NCBI GenBank assembly: GCA_036345935.2
Contig: JADWOT020001713.1
Location: 1 to 64,000 of the forward strand
Length of the DNA stretch: 64,000 nt
DNA from: Taenia hydatigena
Lineage: Eukaryota > Platyhelminthes > Cestoda > Cyclophyllidea > Taeniidae
Reading direction: 5' to 3'
How positions within the stretch are numbered: position 1 is the first letter of the stretch; every line of letters starts with the position of its first letter. A program made the translations under genes and the position numbers. Of this stretch, positions 34,901 to 47,049 are shown piece after piece. Below the pieces are notes generated by a model that had not been told where the DNA came from, ran no database searches, and was given only the letters and a program-made list of their open reading frames with translations.

Positions 34901-37900
34901 AGGACAAGTTAGTTGGCGAGGATGAGGAGAATGCGCCTTCACTCCCACACACACAAGCACACAAACTTTCGTGCTTGTTTTCGTTGGGTGCCAATTAAGG
35001 CTACTCTCTAAATGAACAAGTGAGAATTGGCAATGCCGCACACGCAAACTTGGGCATACAAACAGACAGGCGAAATGCATTGCGGGAACAAAGCACGCTA
35101 TCTGGAGCAAATGCGAACAATTTTACTCGGTATTCTAAAAGTCAGGTAGAGGGATTATCTACAGAGAAAAAAAGGATTGAGGAGTAGGATAGACAGGTAG
35201 GGAATCGATTAATGTGCGACTTTGCTCTCGAAGGAGTATGTGAAGGAGAAGTAGGAGACGAAATTGAGGCGAAGTGGAGTAGGACAAACTAAAGTGACAA
35301 CGGAAAATAAAAATAGAGAGTTGATGGTAATTCAAGCAAAGCTATGCTAAAAAAACATTCACTTCCATGTAGAGCTTGAGTAAGTCAGATTCAGTCTAAT
35401 CTGTGCTAGTTTGATCTGGATTATGAGTCTGTGCATTATTCAATCATATCGTAATCGAGGTTGGGACTAGTAAAAAGATGAAAGGGAACCTACAAAGAGG
35501 GTGCTGGCAGATGATGAGGCAGAAGGAAAAGGTGAGAGGAGAGTAGAGGGGCAGAGATGCGTGACGTTCTCGTGGCACCAAAGTAAAAAAATACGGGTAA
35601 GGAGCTAAAATGGTGGGCGTACTGACTCCCTCTTTTGAATGAGTATGACATAATGCAAGACGCGATGCGTTTAAGCTTGTAGAGTGTAGTGGACGACAAA
35701 GGAGACACTCACCGAAGATGTGTTGGAGTGTGACATGAGAAATGAGACGTAGATAAGAGAGCACCTCTTTATCTATTTCAAAGACGTCATCGGACCCACT
35801 TCTAGTCTGCGTACCTCGATCCCTAATGTTTGCAAGAAAGAAAGAGGCGACCACTTGGCATGGACTTACGTCAAGTTGATTGGGCTGGCCAAATTTGTGT
35901 TGGAGCTGGCTTAAATGGTAACATATAGGGCGCCTTACTTAAGCTTGTCATAATCAAGCCTCCGTTGCCAACCTTGTCTATCCCAGCACAGTCCAAATTA
36001 GTCAGATCTGGCCAAGCCTGACTTGCATACCGTTCTACAGTGCGTTCACAGTAGGACATGAATAATAGGCACGTTAATTTACACCAGCAGGCCCCCTGAA
36101 GTATATTTAAGAGTATATTTGAGAGTATATTTGAGACACGAAAAGTAAGTGTGCAGGATAGAATGTTGATATAAGAAATCAGCAATTCACCCCCAAAGAA
36201 TGGTAGTTGTTAAAGCAAAAGGACTTTTCTGGTGCGTGCCCTAATTCTGTGCCTGGTCGAATGCTATTTTTCACTTCGAATGGCAATATTGGTCTATGCG
36301 CTTCTTCGGTAGGAGAAAGCAACGAAAGTGCTTAGCCGAAAGAGTCGAGAGGTAAGTGAGAAGTCGTGGATATGGAGCTGCAGTGCAGTGTTCTTCACTT
36401 CTTTCCTACCCTCTTCCATCCTTTCCCACACTGATTCACTTGCCCACTCATCCAACCAGGTGACAGTCATTCATAAAGCAATCGGCTTGATGAAAAGAGC
36501 TTGATTTTTTATCGATTAGCACACTAGAGGAGGCGACAATATTGAAGCGGCCACGCAAGTGAAGTGAGAGATGAGATTGGCACACGGATGGATCGTCATT
36601 AAGAGGAGGAAGCAAGAGCAGGCGTGGAGTGAATTATCAGCCTAATGCTACTAATAAGAAGGGAAGACAAGTGTTTGACAAACACTAGCTCTGTACTTTT
36701 GCTAGTCCCGACATCGTTGCCGAAATCGGTCTACTATGCTACGTTAAACAATTGCAGAAGAGGGCCTACCACCAAGTCTTAATATTGAACAAGTCTGGAT
36801 CAAAATTGTATGTATTTGCGTTATCGCAACTTCCTTTGCTAAAACGGACTCCTCACATATCAAACACGCCAAAAATGCTAGATGTGTGAACAAGAACTGC
36901 TACAAGCAAGTACAAAAAGAAGCCGAATGGTGAGTTTCATTTCTGGCCGATTTTGGATCAAAGAGGGGAGCAAAGAGTTTTACTCTATACCCTAGTTGAA
37001 AGCGTTTACAGAACAAAACATGCATATAACTATCAACTTCAACCAGTTCTGATCACTGAGAGTGCGCGCTCGTTCATTGTCAACTACCTGTGTCATCCTA
37101 GGCGCTCTTATCATCGGCCAAACCTTACTCTCTTACAAGTTGATAAAGGAACTGCCGCAAACAATTACTGAATAGAATAGGGTGCTAGAATACAATTTTG
37201 GTCGGCTCTATATCTAACTAGACCACAAATAGCACAACTTTATATTCTAGCTTTATTTTAACTTGCCTTGTCAAAATAAGCTACTTAAACATCGGCCAGG
37301 TTCAAATTTTAATGCACAACACGGAAAATACCACAGCTACCAGCGATGGAAGGAAGAGTCAAGTACAAAATTAAATAATTTTGATCAAATATCAAGAAAA
37401 TAGATCGCAGGTATGTACTTATGCTGTCCCAGTTTTCGTATTAAAATCATTTGTACTACATTGTGTTCATTCCTAGGCATCAAACGTCCTACAATTGAAA
37501 CACGTTTTGCTGGAACGCAAGTAGCCTAACACTTATAGCCTAATCCTAACCAAATTTAGATTTAATGAACAAAATATGGCGCGTCCTGGTTTTCTTTAAT
37601 GCACACTCTCGGTCCAGCTACATGGCACAAAACATTATAGTTTCAAAGGAGATCTGTGTAGCAATTGCCAAAGAGAGCCTACTGCTAAGTAGGTAAGTAA
37701 GTCGGAGCCTTATGATGACCACTTTAAGACTGAGGTGAAAAATTCTTAGAGCACAGTATACTTTGTCTAAGTTGACATTGTTTTACTTGTGCAATGCCTT
37801 ATTTATACATTGATCTAAGCTGCCATTTAGAAGCTGATCCCATTCTGACCATTCCGATGGCGGTGAGCAGCTATTTGGTAATTAAACCCTTTTACTGCCT

Positions 37901-38545
37901 TAAAGGCTTCTAACCCGGACACCGTAACTAGTAAATAACCCAGAATGACCAAAATTTGTATAGGTGTAGGTCGGTACCATAGCAATTTACTGCGCATTAA
38001 TGATTAAAATCTTGGTAATAAACAGTAAAGTCTAATTATCCAGTAAACAGCTATTTTTAGTTAATGCATGGCAAGTGTGGTAAGAAATCATGAAATTCAA
38101 TTTGTTCTTACCTGCGATATGTGCAAATCAATGCCAAAGGCAGTACATTCTAATGAAATTCATGTCCCGTACGACCAATTTTACCGAGTAATTCTCAGCA
38201 AGTAAGATAATTCTCTAAAAAAACGTAGCTCACTTTTGCCGAAATCATGTCATTTTGGCGTTACGATGGTCCCACTTACCAACGAGGTGGAAAGCAGTTA
38301 CCGCTGATGACCTCCAAAATGATTAACGACTTAATTAACTTAAAGACTTGTTTCACCCAACAAAATATGCAATCGGCAATTGGCATGCGTTTAAAAATTA
38401 CAAAGAGCATGCGTATTTAATTTTGGTCTTAAATGATCCGTGATGCATTTCAATTGACATACAGGACAAAATGACTAGGTTCTATAAACTTCACTGGATT
38501 TGAATCTGTCACTCATCATACGCGTGTGCCTATATTTAGCAAAAT
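34900..38545 (+). repeat. Inverted segmental duplication, arm 1
   Basis: The whole interval aligns, inverted, with 48540-52560. Sub-blocks in order: a flank (34.9-35.44 kb), A (35.44-36.6 kb), E (36.95-37.93 kb) and B (38.0-38.54 kb). The copies differ by many substitutions and indels, so they are old. Exon-like relics survive. One is a minus exon ending at 35713 before GTGAGT with GTQTRSGSDDVFEIDKE-type translation, whose donor is kept in arm 2. The other is a broken plus-strand relative of the frame at 113-390. I cannot name the original genes. Confidence 0.75.
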
Positions 38546-38549
38546 ACTT

Positions 38550-40220
38550 TTTTGCGTTCTGTTCTATTTATGTTTATAGGCGATTTTTGGGAACAGCATC
38601 TTTTGCTCATTCTTTTCGAATCTCAACTCTACTTTGCATTAATCTGTACCTACGAAATGATACGGCAAGTAAAAGTAATCCTAGATACACCAAAATTGCA
38701 CATTTCTTGTGCATTCAAAGGTGGTTTTTCGCAAAGTGTAGGCGTACAACAGGTCAAACCACATTGAGGAGCGGTACAATATTTCCACCAATAGCAGCTC
38801 AACAAACAAGGAGATCATAATGTGTGCTAAACACTACACCACTTTACAGCATGCACTTTGAATCTAATAATGCCTTTATCTATTTCTTGACTATGCTTGT
38901 TTGTTCAAAAGCATGCTGCGATTCAATATTATTATGACACGGTCTATGAGCGTCAGTAATTTATTTATAGGCTGTTGCCGCAAAACAATTTTGCTATCCA
39001 TACAACTAACCATGTGAGTGAGACAGGCGATTCAGGAAAACCGACATCATTATATAAGGCCAGGCTCCTTCCATAACTTTACTACTTTCTCTGAACGAAT
39101 GAGCTCTTATTAATAAAGTTAGTCTAAGGGGAATATTGTAAAAGCGTGCAGCAGGTATTTGCGCGGTAGCAACACCACAATTTGTTAGGTTGGGTTAGAT
39201 TCGGCTCATCAGCTACGAGAAGTCGATAAGGGGCTTAAGTAGGAGCCCTGGTGTGTGGTTTGACTGACAATTGCAAGCGGCTCTACTGCTTGCGAAGTCC
39301 TGTAGGTGGGTGGTGGGTCGGTGCGCAGCGGTTTTATTGTCTGATAGGTGGATTCTCCTTATTTATCACCTTCCCTCCCCGCATTGCTCACGACTAGTTG
39401 TTGAAAGAAGTGAAAGTTGGTTTGACAATGGTAAGGAGAAGGGTGCTCTTCTTCCTTCCAAGTCACTTCTAGGAACTTGCTCACGACTCTTCAATTAACG
39501 CGTTTTTTTGCAACGTCTTCTTATGAAACAACACCACTGTCTTATTGATTATGCGGAGACTGCTTTTATTGACAAAATGAATGCGGACAGATGCCTCTTT
39601 TCTGCTTTTTCTCCTCCTCGGCCTCTTTTGCAATCCCCTCATTTGTGTGCAACCCCCCACTCCAGCCAATGTCTGATCAAATATCCACCCCGACGTGCAA
39701 CTCCTACTGAGCGTCAATTCAGTAGCAATAATATTCCGCCTTCAAAACATTCCAGCAGTAGAGACTGTCAGCAGGTAGACACCGCATGGGATAAGAGAGT
39801 TGTGACGGCAATCGTCCTCCTTCTCCTCCATCTGAGCCGTTGTTGGTGACACACTAAGGAAGCATGCAAACTACTTTGTGACACAGTAGTCACCGCTGCT
39901 AGGAATGTTTTGTTTAGAATGCACGCCGTTTGTAAATTGGGGCCCTACCTTCTTTTGGTGGAGGTTGTGCTGATGGTAGTTTGAGTAGGCATACATGCAT
40001 GTGTACATTTTCATCCCACTCATCTTGAATATAAAAGGGGACGAAATAACTCAGAATAGGAAGCAGTGTCTCTTTAACGACGTGAGAAGGGGCGGGGGTA
40101 ACGTGATGATGCAGTGTGTTTAAAAAGGTAGCACTACCCCATTCGCTATGATGGTGAAGGAAGGGGATATCGCGGCTCGCCCACCACGCTATGCCTAAAA
40201 TTGTGTTTCCAAAGGCAATT
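38550..40220. other. No gene recognised
   Basis: A frame at 38552-38767 (+) follows a TTTATAG acceptor-like site and has a hydrophobic, protein-like translation (LYFALICTYEMIRQVKVIL), but nothing else supports a gene. The frame at 39508-39849 is proline/serine rich and unremarkable. Confidence 0.35.
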
Positions 40221-40224
40221 TCAC

Positions 40225-41085
40225 GAATTTCCTTCCGTGCAATATTTTCCAGTTAGCGAGCTCTGCACGGTCAGTGGCAACTTATCCTGCTTAAACCCTT
40301 GGGCTCAATAAGGATGCGCACCCTACCTCCGTCTTTCTCTTCACAGGTCTTCACTTCCACTTCCAAAAATGAGGCCACCGGGAAAACGATGCGGATACCA
40401 ATTCCTGCTGAATGGAAGCATACCTTCTCATCCCCATCCTCCTCCTCTTTCTTTTCTTTCTATTCCTTCTTCTCTTCTTCTAGTCTATTTTACTGTCACT
40501 TGGTTTGGTAGCAGTATCCAACACCCCTCACCAGATGTGCCAACATTTAGAAACGCCGTACGTTACAAGGGGCATAGTCCGATTTCACTCTTTTATATGC
40601 ACGCAAGTAACGCAACAACCTAAAGTATACGCATACACGCAATTTAAGAGAGACGAGGCTATAATCCCAGCTCCCCTCAACCTCAAATACTTTTCAAACT
40701 TCACCGCACAAGTAACGATTTCGCGATGGCAATGGCTGTAGCGACCCGAGGTTATGGAAGGCAAAAGAAGGCAGAATACTAGGGTAGAATGTGTATATAT
40801 ACAACGAGCAGAGAAAAAAAATAAGCTGGTGACATGATTCTGAGGCCAGCTCACGCGGCTAGGGCAATATGACCACCTCTGTGACCCTGGCCGATAACAG
40901 TAGTTCGCTCAAGCCAAGTACTACAATAGCACTTAAAATCAAACCAAATAACGTGCTGTGATACCAGACCAGATTAATTTGTGAAACTGAACTAAGTATT
41001 GCATTACTCATGTGCACGATTTTGACTTACAAAGGCAGAATGTTTGTAGACATTTTGTTCAATTAATACGTCTATTGTCTCCTTA
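40225..41085 (+). repeat. Duplicated segment G, copy 2
   Basis: Direct copy of 18530-19199, interrupted by a 189-bp LTR at 40737-40925. Outside the insertion the alignment continues on both sides. Confidence 0.7.
40737..40925 (-). mobile_element. Solo LTR of the TRIM family
   Basis: On the minus strand it starts TGTAGTACTT and ends CGCTACA, giving TGTAG/CTACA terminal inverted repeats. The body matches both TRIM LTRs at 19.2-20.0 kb. Flanks ATGGC (40732-40736) and ATAGC (40926-40930) form a 5-bp target duplication with one mismatch. The paralogous segment near 19040 has a single TTGGC at this point, the empty site. No internal region or second LTR is present. Confidence 0.8.
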
Positions 41086-41089
41086 AGAT

Positions 41090-42055
41090 ATTGTCTGCAC
41101 ATCTGAGGAGGAGAACTGGATCCCAGTCCAGCAAAGGCTCACCATAAGTTTACTTGCCTTCTGCAATATTTTGACACCCTTCCAAGTGTTCACTAGTGCG
41201 TTGCTTGGCTTTTCAATTGACCTCTAACCCAATTTGAGGACTTTATTATTGAGTCATTATGTGCGGTAGACTTCCAAGGCAAGTGTTTTCGATGCTATCC
41301 TTGTCTAGACCCACGCTTATACCTTTTATAAATGAATAGAGACGTTTCTCTTTAATGCTTTTCGTAGCTCTACATGAATGATTTTAGGGTTTTGAATTTT
41401 TATATTCCCCATTCGCTTAAATTTGCCCTTTGGATCACATATTTTCCTACTTCGCTTCAGTCTTACTATTATGTGATGAACTAACCCAATTCTTTAGTGC
41501 ATTTGACACCGCACATTTATTATGTATTACTAGTGTGCCCTTATTTGTCACAGGTTATACATACAACTTTAATTTCCCATTTACAAATTTTCGCCTTCAA
41601 GGTCGTTGGTCGTCTGGCGGCGTTGCAAAGGCCATTGATCATTTGCCTGTGCACCATGACTTAAGTCTGCTGAACAATGTAAGTTGCAGTTAAAAGTTAT
41701 GTAAGAGCCGTCAAGAAATTAAAGCTGCACTAAATCACAAACAAAAGTACGTTGCCCTAGGCCTTATAAATCAACTTGGAAGCACACACCAAGCCCGACG
41801 ATCCTCAAAACAAACGCCAAATCACTATTCAAATTGCAAAACTAATAGCTAAGGACTCTTGCGATCTTATTTTAACGTGTTTTAAATCCAGAGTTTGCTG
41901 CTAGTTTTGTCACTTACGTTTGCCAACAAAGTTATTTTGATTACATTGTTACTTTGTAAATCTATCACTCAAAACAAAGGATAGGAATTTTAAATAGTGT
42001 TTTGCCTGTATAAATGCATAAAATCAGGTGCTGGTTTGTTTTATCGAACAGCATT
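41090..42055. other. No gene recognised
   Basis: One 87-codon frame at 41430-41693 (+) has no supporting features. Confidence 0.4.
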
Positions 42056-42059
42056 AAAA

Positions 42060-42745
42060 TGGTCAACTAGATTTGTGCGCGAAGTATGTGAGCGGTGTTT
42101 GTTTCGGTGGTCCATATTTTCGGTTAATGGGACTTAATTGGCTCGAACAAGTTGGAAGGCGGTAAGTATTTGGCATTTTTTACTGTTTTTAGCTTGTTAT
42201 GTGTTATTAGGTCATTTTCATGTCGATTGGCTTCCTTTGTACGCCTACTTGCTAGAGTAAACTCGAAGGCTTCATAATGGGAATGTTAAGTCGTTTTGCT
42301 TTCCAGCTGCGAATCCCACCCACGTCCATTATTCGCCGTGCAGTGCTTTAAGTAACGAACAACATTGTTTTGGCAATTCGGCAACCAGTTAGTTTTTCAA
42401 TGATTGCGGATTTTGATTAATGAGTCGTAATTTTGTTGAGGAGTGCTTTAACTTTGCTAAGTGCTTGGCGCATATTCATTATTTTCGCTAGAAAGTATTC
42501 ATTATATGCCTCATTGTCCATAACTTTGAACCGTGCATTTGTTAGGTCGGATATTGACGTCGCCGTCAAAAATTTATGCTTTGCGAAGAATGGAGGCATT
42601 ATGAGGGTGCAGTGGACACGAATCTCGACTTGGCTATCGCTTCCCAAGTAAGCGATATCTTCCTCAGGTAAGATCGAGTTGCAAATACTGTTGCTGTCTA
42701 TTCTATGCAGCGATTGATTCGGTCTGCGTCCATGTTTTGGGTTGA
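42060..42745. repeat. Tandem repeat C, unit 1
   Basis: It aligns with the next unit from GATTGGC-TCCTT-TACGCCTAC through ATTTTGTTGAG-AG, TATTCATTATTTTC and TCCTC-GGTAAGAT, at a spacing near 610 bp. A plus-strand donor-like CAG/GTAAGA (near 42668) is kept in both units. A 152-codon minus frame (42417-42875) spans the unit and has a plausible helical stretch (NEAYNEYFLAKIMNMRQAL), but it is destroyed by stops in unit 2. Confidence 0.6.
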
Positions 42746-42789
42746 AACATGCTTGCATCACATTTTTGTGTGGTGCAAGATGCGTTAGT

Positions 42790-43345
42790 TTTAGTTTCTT
42801 AGTTACTGTTACGTTCTTTGAATGTTGATTGGCCTCCTTCATACGCCTACGTGCTAGTGTAAACGCAAGGGTCACGTGATGTGACTGTTGGGACGTTTTT
42901 CCAACTGCAGTGGCTACTCACGTCCACTTTTCTTTGCAATACTGTAAGCGAGAATTTGGGATTGTTATGGCAGTTTGTAATGGGTTCGTTCTTTAGTGAC
43001 GGTGGATTTGGCTTAGTGAGACAATTTTGTTGAGAAGCGTTTCAGCTCCACTGAGTACTTAGTACCTATTCATTATTTTCTTGCTAAAAGGCATTTATTA
43101 TACCTGCATGCCTTTAATCCATTCTCTTTATCCGCTAACATACTAGATAGACGTTGAAGAGGTAGATGTAGATCCTGTCAAGACAACTTTTTGGCCAAGA
43201 ATGGCGACATTATCTGTCAGCAATGAGTGCGGCTCCAGCCTTCGCTATTACTTCACACGTTCCTCGGGTAAGATTGGATTGCTGTGAATTTTTTTCGTTG
43301 ATTTTGTATCGCTATCGATTCTATTTGCATCCTCATTTAGGGAAG
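42790..43345. repeat. Tandem repeat C, unit 2
   Basis: Second, more decayed unit of the direct repeat. The minus frame of unit 1 is interrupted here by consecutive stops, while the plus-strand GGGTAAGATTGGATTGC end is kept. Confidence 0.55.
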
Positions 43346-43349
43346 AAGC

Positions 43350-46290
43350 AAGCTTTTATCATTAATCTGTAGATCCTTTTACATTTCATGTGAGGTAAAA
43401 GGTGCGCTGTTTTCATCACTATGGTGTCTGTGTTGGCGGATCACATTGCTCGTTGACTTGGAGATGGGGGTTATTTTTGTGCTGGTGTGATCTTTGCGAA
43501 ACGTGTTGTGTGGAAGGCGTCGGTAATGGCTTAATGGTAGGCTCAGTTTTGACGGCATGAGTTGGTGTCTGGGCGAGGTGGGCTCAGCAGAAGCGGAGGA
43601 AGGGGTGACTAGTGGGAAGCATTCGCATCACTACGCAGATTGTACTTTGCAGCAGTCTTAGATGTTTGCTTGTTAAGGTGTTTTCTCCTATCATTAGTTA
43701 TGTTCGGAGACGTCAGCTTTGCATCGTATGAAACATTCACGCATCGGCTCTTCCATTGCTTGCTTTTCTTCCTTTTCGGATGCTACAAAATTACTGCGGT
43801 GGTGAGGTAACATTTGATGAGTCTGTGGAATGGTAGGTAGTACGAGCTCGTGAAGTTATTGGCGGAGGCGTCCTCGTGTCGGTTGTGCGATGTGGATGTC
43901 GGGATGGACGCTAGCGGTGTGTGTTGGATGGCATAGCGGTAGGTGTGAGAAGGGCGTGGGCGCATGCTCAATAGACTAACTGAAGTGTAACACTGATGGA
44001 CTGGGTTCGGAGGGGCGGGTTTATTTTTCACGTCGATGAGTTGCGCTGGTGATTGTGTTAATACCGAAAAGATGGAGGAGACGAAGAGGAGAGGTGTTAC
44101 AGAGCTTTTTTTTAAACGTACCGTAGGTGCTTTTCTTTTCGTAGATTTGGGTGTGTTTGTGTGTGCATTTCTTACTGTCTACTAATTGTTTTGTTGCACG
44201 TGAATCTACGCGTATTGATATTGTCAAGATGGTCTGGGGCTCGTTTTTAGTTCCGTAAACGTGTGCGTGTATAGGGATTCTTTTTTTTTAATGGGGATCT
44301 AGGGAGGAAATTTGACGTGTTTTGGTTGGTTGTTGGATGGCAACGCTTTTTCGCGTTCGCTCTATGTGCTGAACAATGGAGTAGAGGAGATTGATTGGAG
44401 TAGGCAGGTAGGTGGGGGGTCATTTGAATAAGGAGAGAATGATGTTCTGATGGTGAATGAGGCCTCGTTTGGTGGAAGGGAAGCCGAGGAGGAGAACTTG
44501 GCTTTACACGGTGCTAAAGTGGTCGCAGGTCCAAAGCATGACGAACGGGAATTTTCACTTCCTCTGGCGCATTATTATGTGGTAGGCATGGGGACTTGAG
44601 TGAGTGGCACTAGGCGTCAGTTTTGTATGCAAGACTAGTAAGTGCAGTATTATGTGCTGTAGTAGTCGGCCTCTGACCAACACTGGCTGCCTCGCCACCG
44701 TCTCTGCCATTGTTCGCAATGCTGACTACGTGACGCTTCTCAACGTCGTCGTCGTCGTCGTCAATCACGGACTCATCAAGCTGCCTGCCAACAATAACAC
44801 ATCGTTGTCGATGGTGACAATAATTGCAAGGGGAAATCGTGGACGTAGAATCCGATCCATGGGAAGCCACTGGGACTACACCAGGGGCCTTTGAACTCGT
44901 CGTTGTCGACGGCGACAACTATGGTGTCAAAGCAAATATTAGAGAAGCAGTAAATGCGATTGAGAGTTCCCTGGCTTCTTTTCCTCCTCCTCAGTGTGGA
45001 CTATTCCTTCACGCGGGGCATAAGCAGGCAGGCAGCGGTGCGGCTGTGCGCTTGGAGGAGGGCCCAACATCATGGAAGACTGGATGGGGCGTGTGTGGTT
45101 GCCAGGCGGGCGGGCGAGCGAGAGGAAAGGGAGAGGGGAACGGTACCTTGGTAAGCACTCCCCCGTTGAGCAATGTATGTCGTGCATGTTGAGCGAGATC
45201 TTATCATAGGCTTGCACCACTTTTGCTTGTTCCTCGTTCTTTTTTACTTTAGGGTAGTAGTCAGGTTTTGCGACCTTTAACAGTAAAGACAACAACGAAA
45301 TGGTGTGAAGTGAAGCCGATGTGGGGCTATGTTATTATGCGCCTTCAGACCATGCATTGGTTTTTCACGACGTCCACATTTGTGAGCTTTGGGTGGGGTG
45401 ACTTATTGCTAAAGTGCGGTTGATAATTTGCAGGGGAAGGCGGAGGAGGAACCAAAGATGCCCTACGATTTAATGCGTACTTACTTCTGCCCATTAAACA
45501 TTTACAGTTAATGCCATGTGGAAACGTTCTAACACTTATCGGTTGTTTTTTCCACATCGGACTGCTAGGTTTATAGCCATTAATCGCTTAACATTGCATC
45601 TGTGACTCTGCAAAGGTGCACCACTGATCAGATGCGAAAATGAAGTTTGAAATTTAATGTCTGGAAGAAAGGCACTCAATAAGGACAGTAGCAAAGATGG
45701 GGCCAGTAAGGCGAAGGGTTTGTGCAATACTTTTATTGTTGGAATGGAACTTTGAGAGACGAAGAGGCAGCCATCGCACACCTAGTGATGATGGTTTTGT
45801 CATAATTCCTCAGGGGATAAGGGGGAGATAGTAGCCCGAGCAACCCAAGTTCGCAATAAGGTCCCTTAGCTCTGGCCTATTTGTTCAAAGGATTTTGAGG
45901 CAGAAGACAAGGAGACAAGCGGGAAACGCGCTACATTCCTATCCATTGTGTAATGACTATGTCGACAGAGGCCACCGTTTCACTACCCACAGTGACTGTA
46001 TCGATGCTGTCACCTACGTTAATAAGTTTATAACAAAATAACTAGTATGCTTGAGGATAGCGATTCAATTCTCACATGTGGTGCATAATGTTCTGATATC
46101 CTTTTCCAGAATAAATGCAGCTTTTTATAATGGGATGCAATTTTGTAGCTATATACCAATTGTCAACTAATCAATTTTCGAATATGAACTGCACTTTGTC
46201 TGCATACACTCGCAAAGATAGATTATAGCAGTTGTTCTAAGGCCACGCTTGATGATGCTTTGTGTATTTTTAAAAATTCTTGAGATTGGA
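43350..46290. other. No gene recognised; G/T-skewed region with a CGT run
   Basis: The + strand is rich in G and T up to about 45.3 kb. (CGT)6 at 44744-44761 creates a run of Asp codons on the minus strand in the frame 44610-44918, one of several overlapping frames of about 100-120 codons at 44.6-45.3 kb. None has domains or consistent splice sites. Confidence 0.4.
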
Positions 46291-46294
46291 GGAT

Positions 46295-47045
46295 ATTTGC
46301 TCGACAGTGGTCCTTTAAGTTTGGCAGTTTCAATGTCATCGGTCGTGTTTGGTATGTTGTCTTACGATGTGGTGGGCACGTTGCGTGTTTTAATTGCGGC
46401 ATTACTTTGGCCAGATAAGCTTTATTAGTTCAAGAAAGGAAGAAACTGTTTCATTTTAGGCTTCACGTGAGGTCAGTGATGGTCCGAGCCTTAAGGGTGA
46501 CAAGATTGTACTTGTCTGTGGTGGCTCATTAAATGTGCTGCAAGGGATTGCTGAAAAAATGCGGAAATTGAAGTTGGAGTTCTGCCTTGCTCTCTATTCC
46601 TGTCTAGAAGTTGGTGTGATCTGTGCTGCATCTCAATGGATTCGTCGTCTATCCTTTTCCGAGGTCGATTCACAAATGCAATGTGACGGCTACATTTTCC
46701 AAATCGATGCGATAACCATACCGGTCGAGTTCGTCGTGTTGATTGGACGCTGATATGGCTGCAGTGCTCTACGAAAGGGTACTTGAATATTTCCTTCTCC
46801 ACTATAACTTCAGTAGACGCGATCCGAACAAGCCTAGACCAACGTCGTAAAGATTCTGGTGCGAACGCGGCGTCGGCGTGCGGCCCACTCTATCGTCGCA
46901 CAGCGTATCGATCCGCCGCCTTGATTGGCATTGTTTCTTTAAGCCCCGGCTTGTTCCTGCAGATTCGAGGATGCTCCTCAAATGAAGTATTTGGTGATAG
47001 GTGGATGCAACCATCGAATTTCCTCTTAAAGGTTGATGCTTTTGA
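46295..47045 (+). repeat. Duplicated segment D, copy 2
   Basis: Direct copy of 20195-20935. It lies downstream of G copy 2 in the same order as in the 18.5-20.9 kb region but about 5.2 kb away instead of about 1 kb. Confidence 0.7.
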
Positions 47046-47049
47046 AAAG

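Noticed and set aside
42417..42875. 152-codon minus ORF as a gene
   Set aside because: No domain, and the frame is destroyed in the second tandem unit while a plus-strand splice-like site is kept.
44604..45295. Overlapping ORFs of about 100-120 codons on both strands
   Set aside because: Low complexity around (CGT)6, no consistent splice sites, mutually overlapping frames; such lengths are expected by chance in 64 kb.
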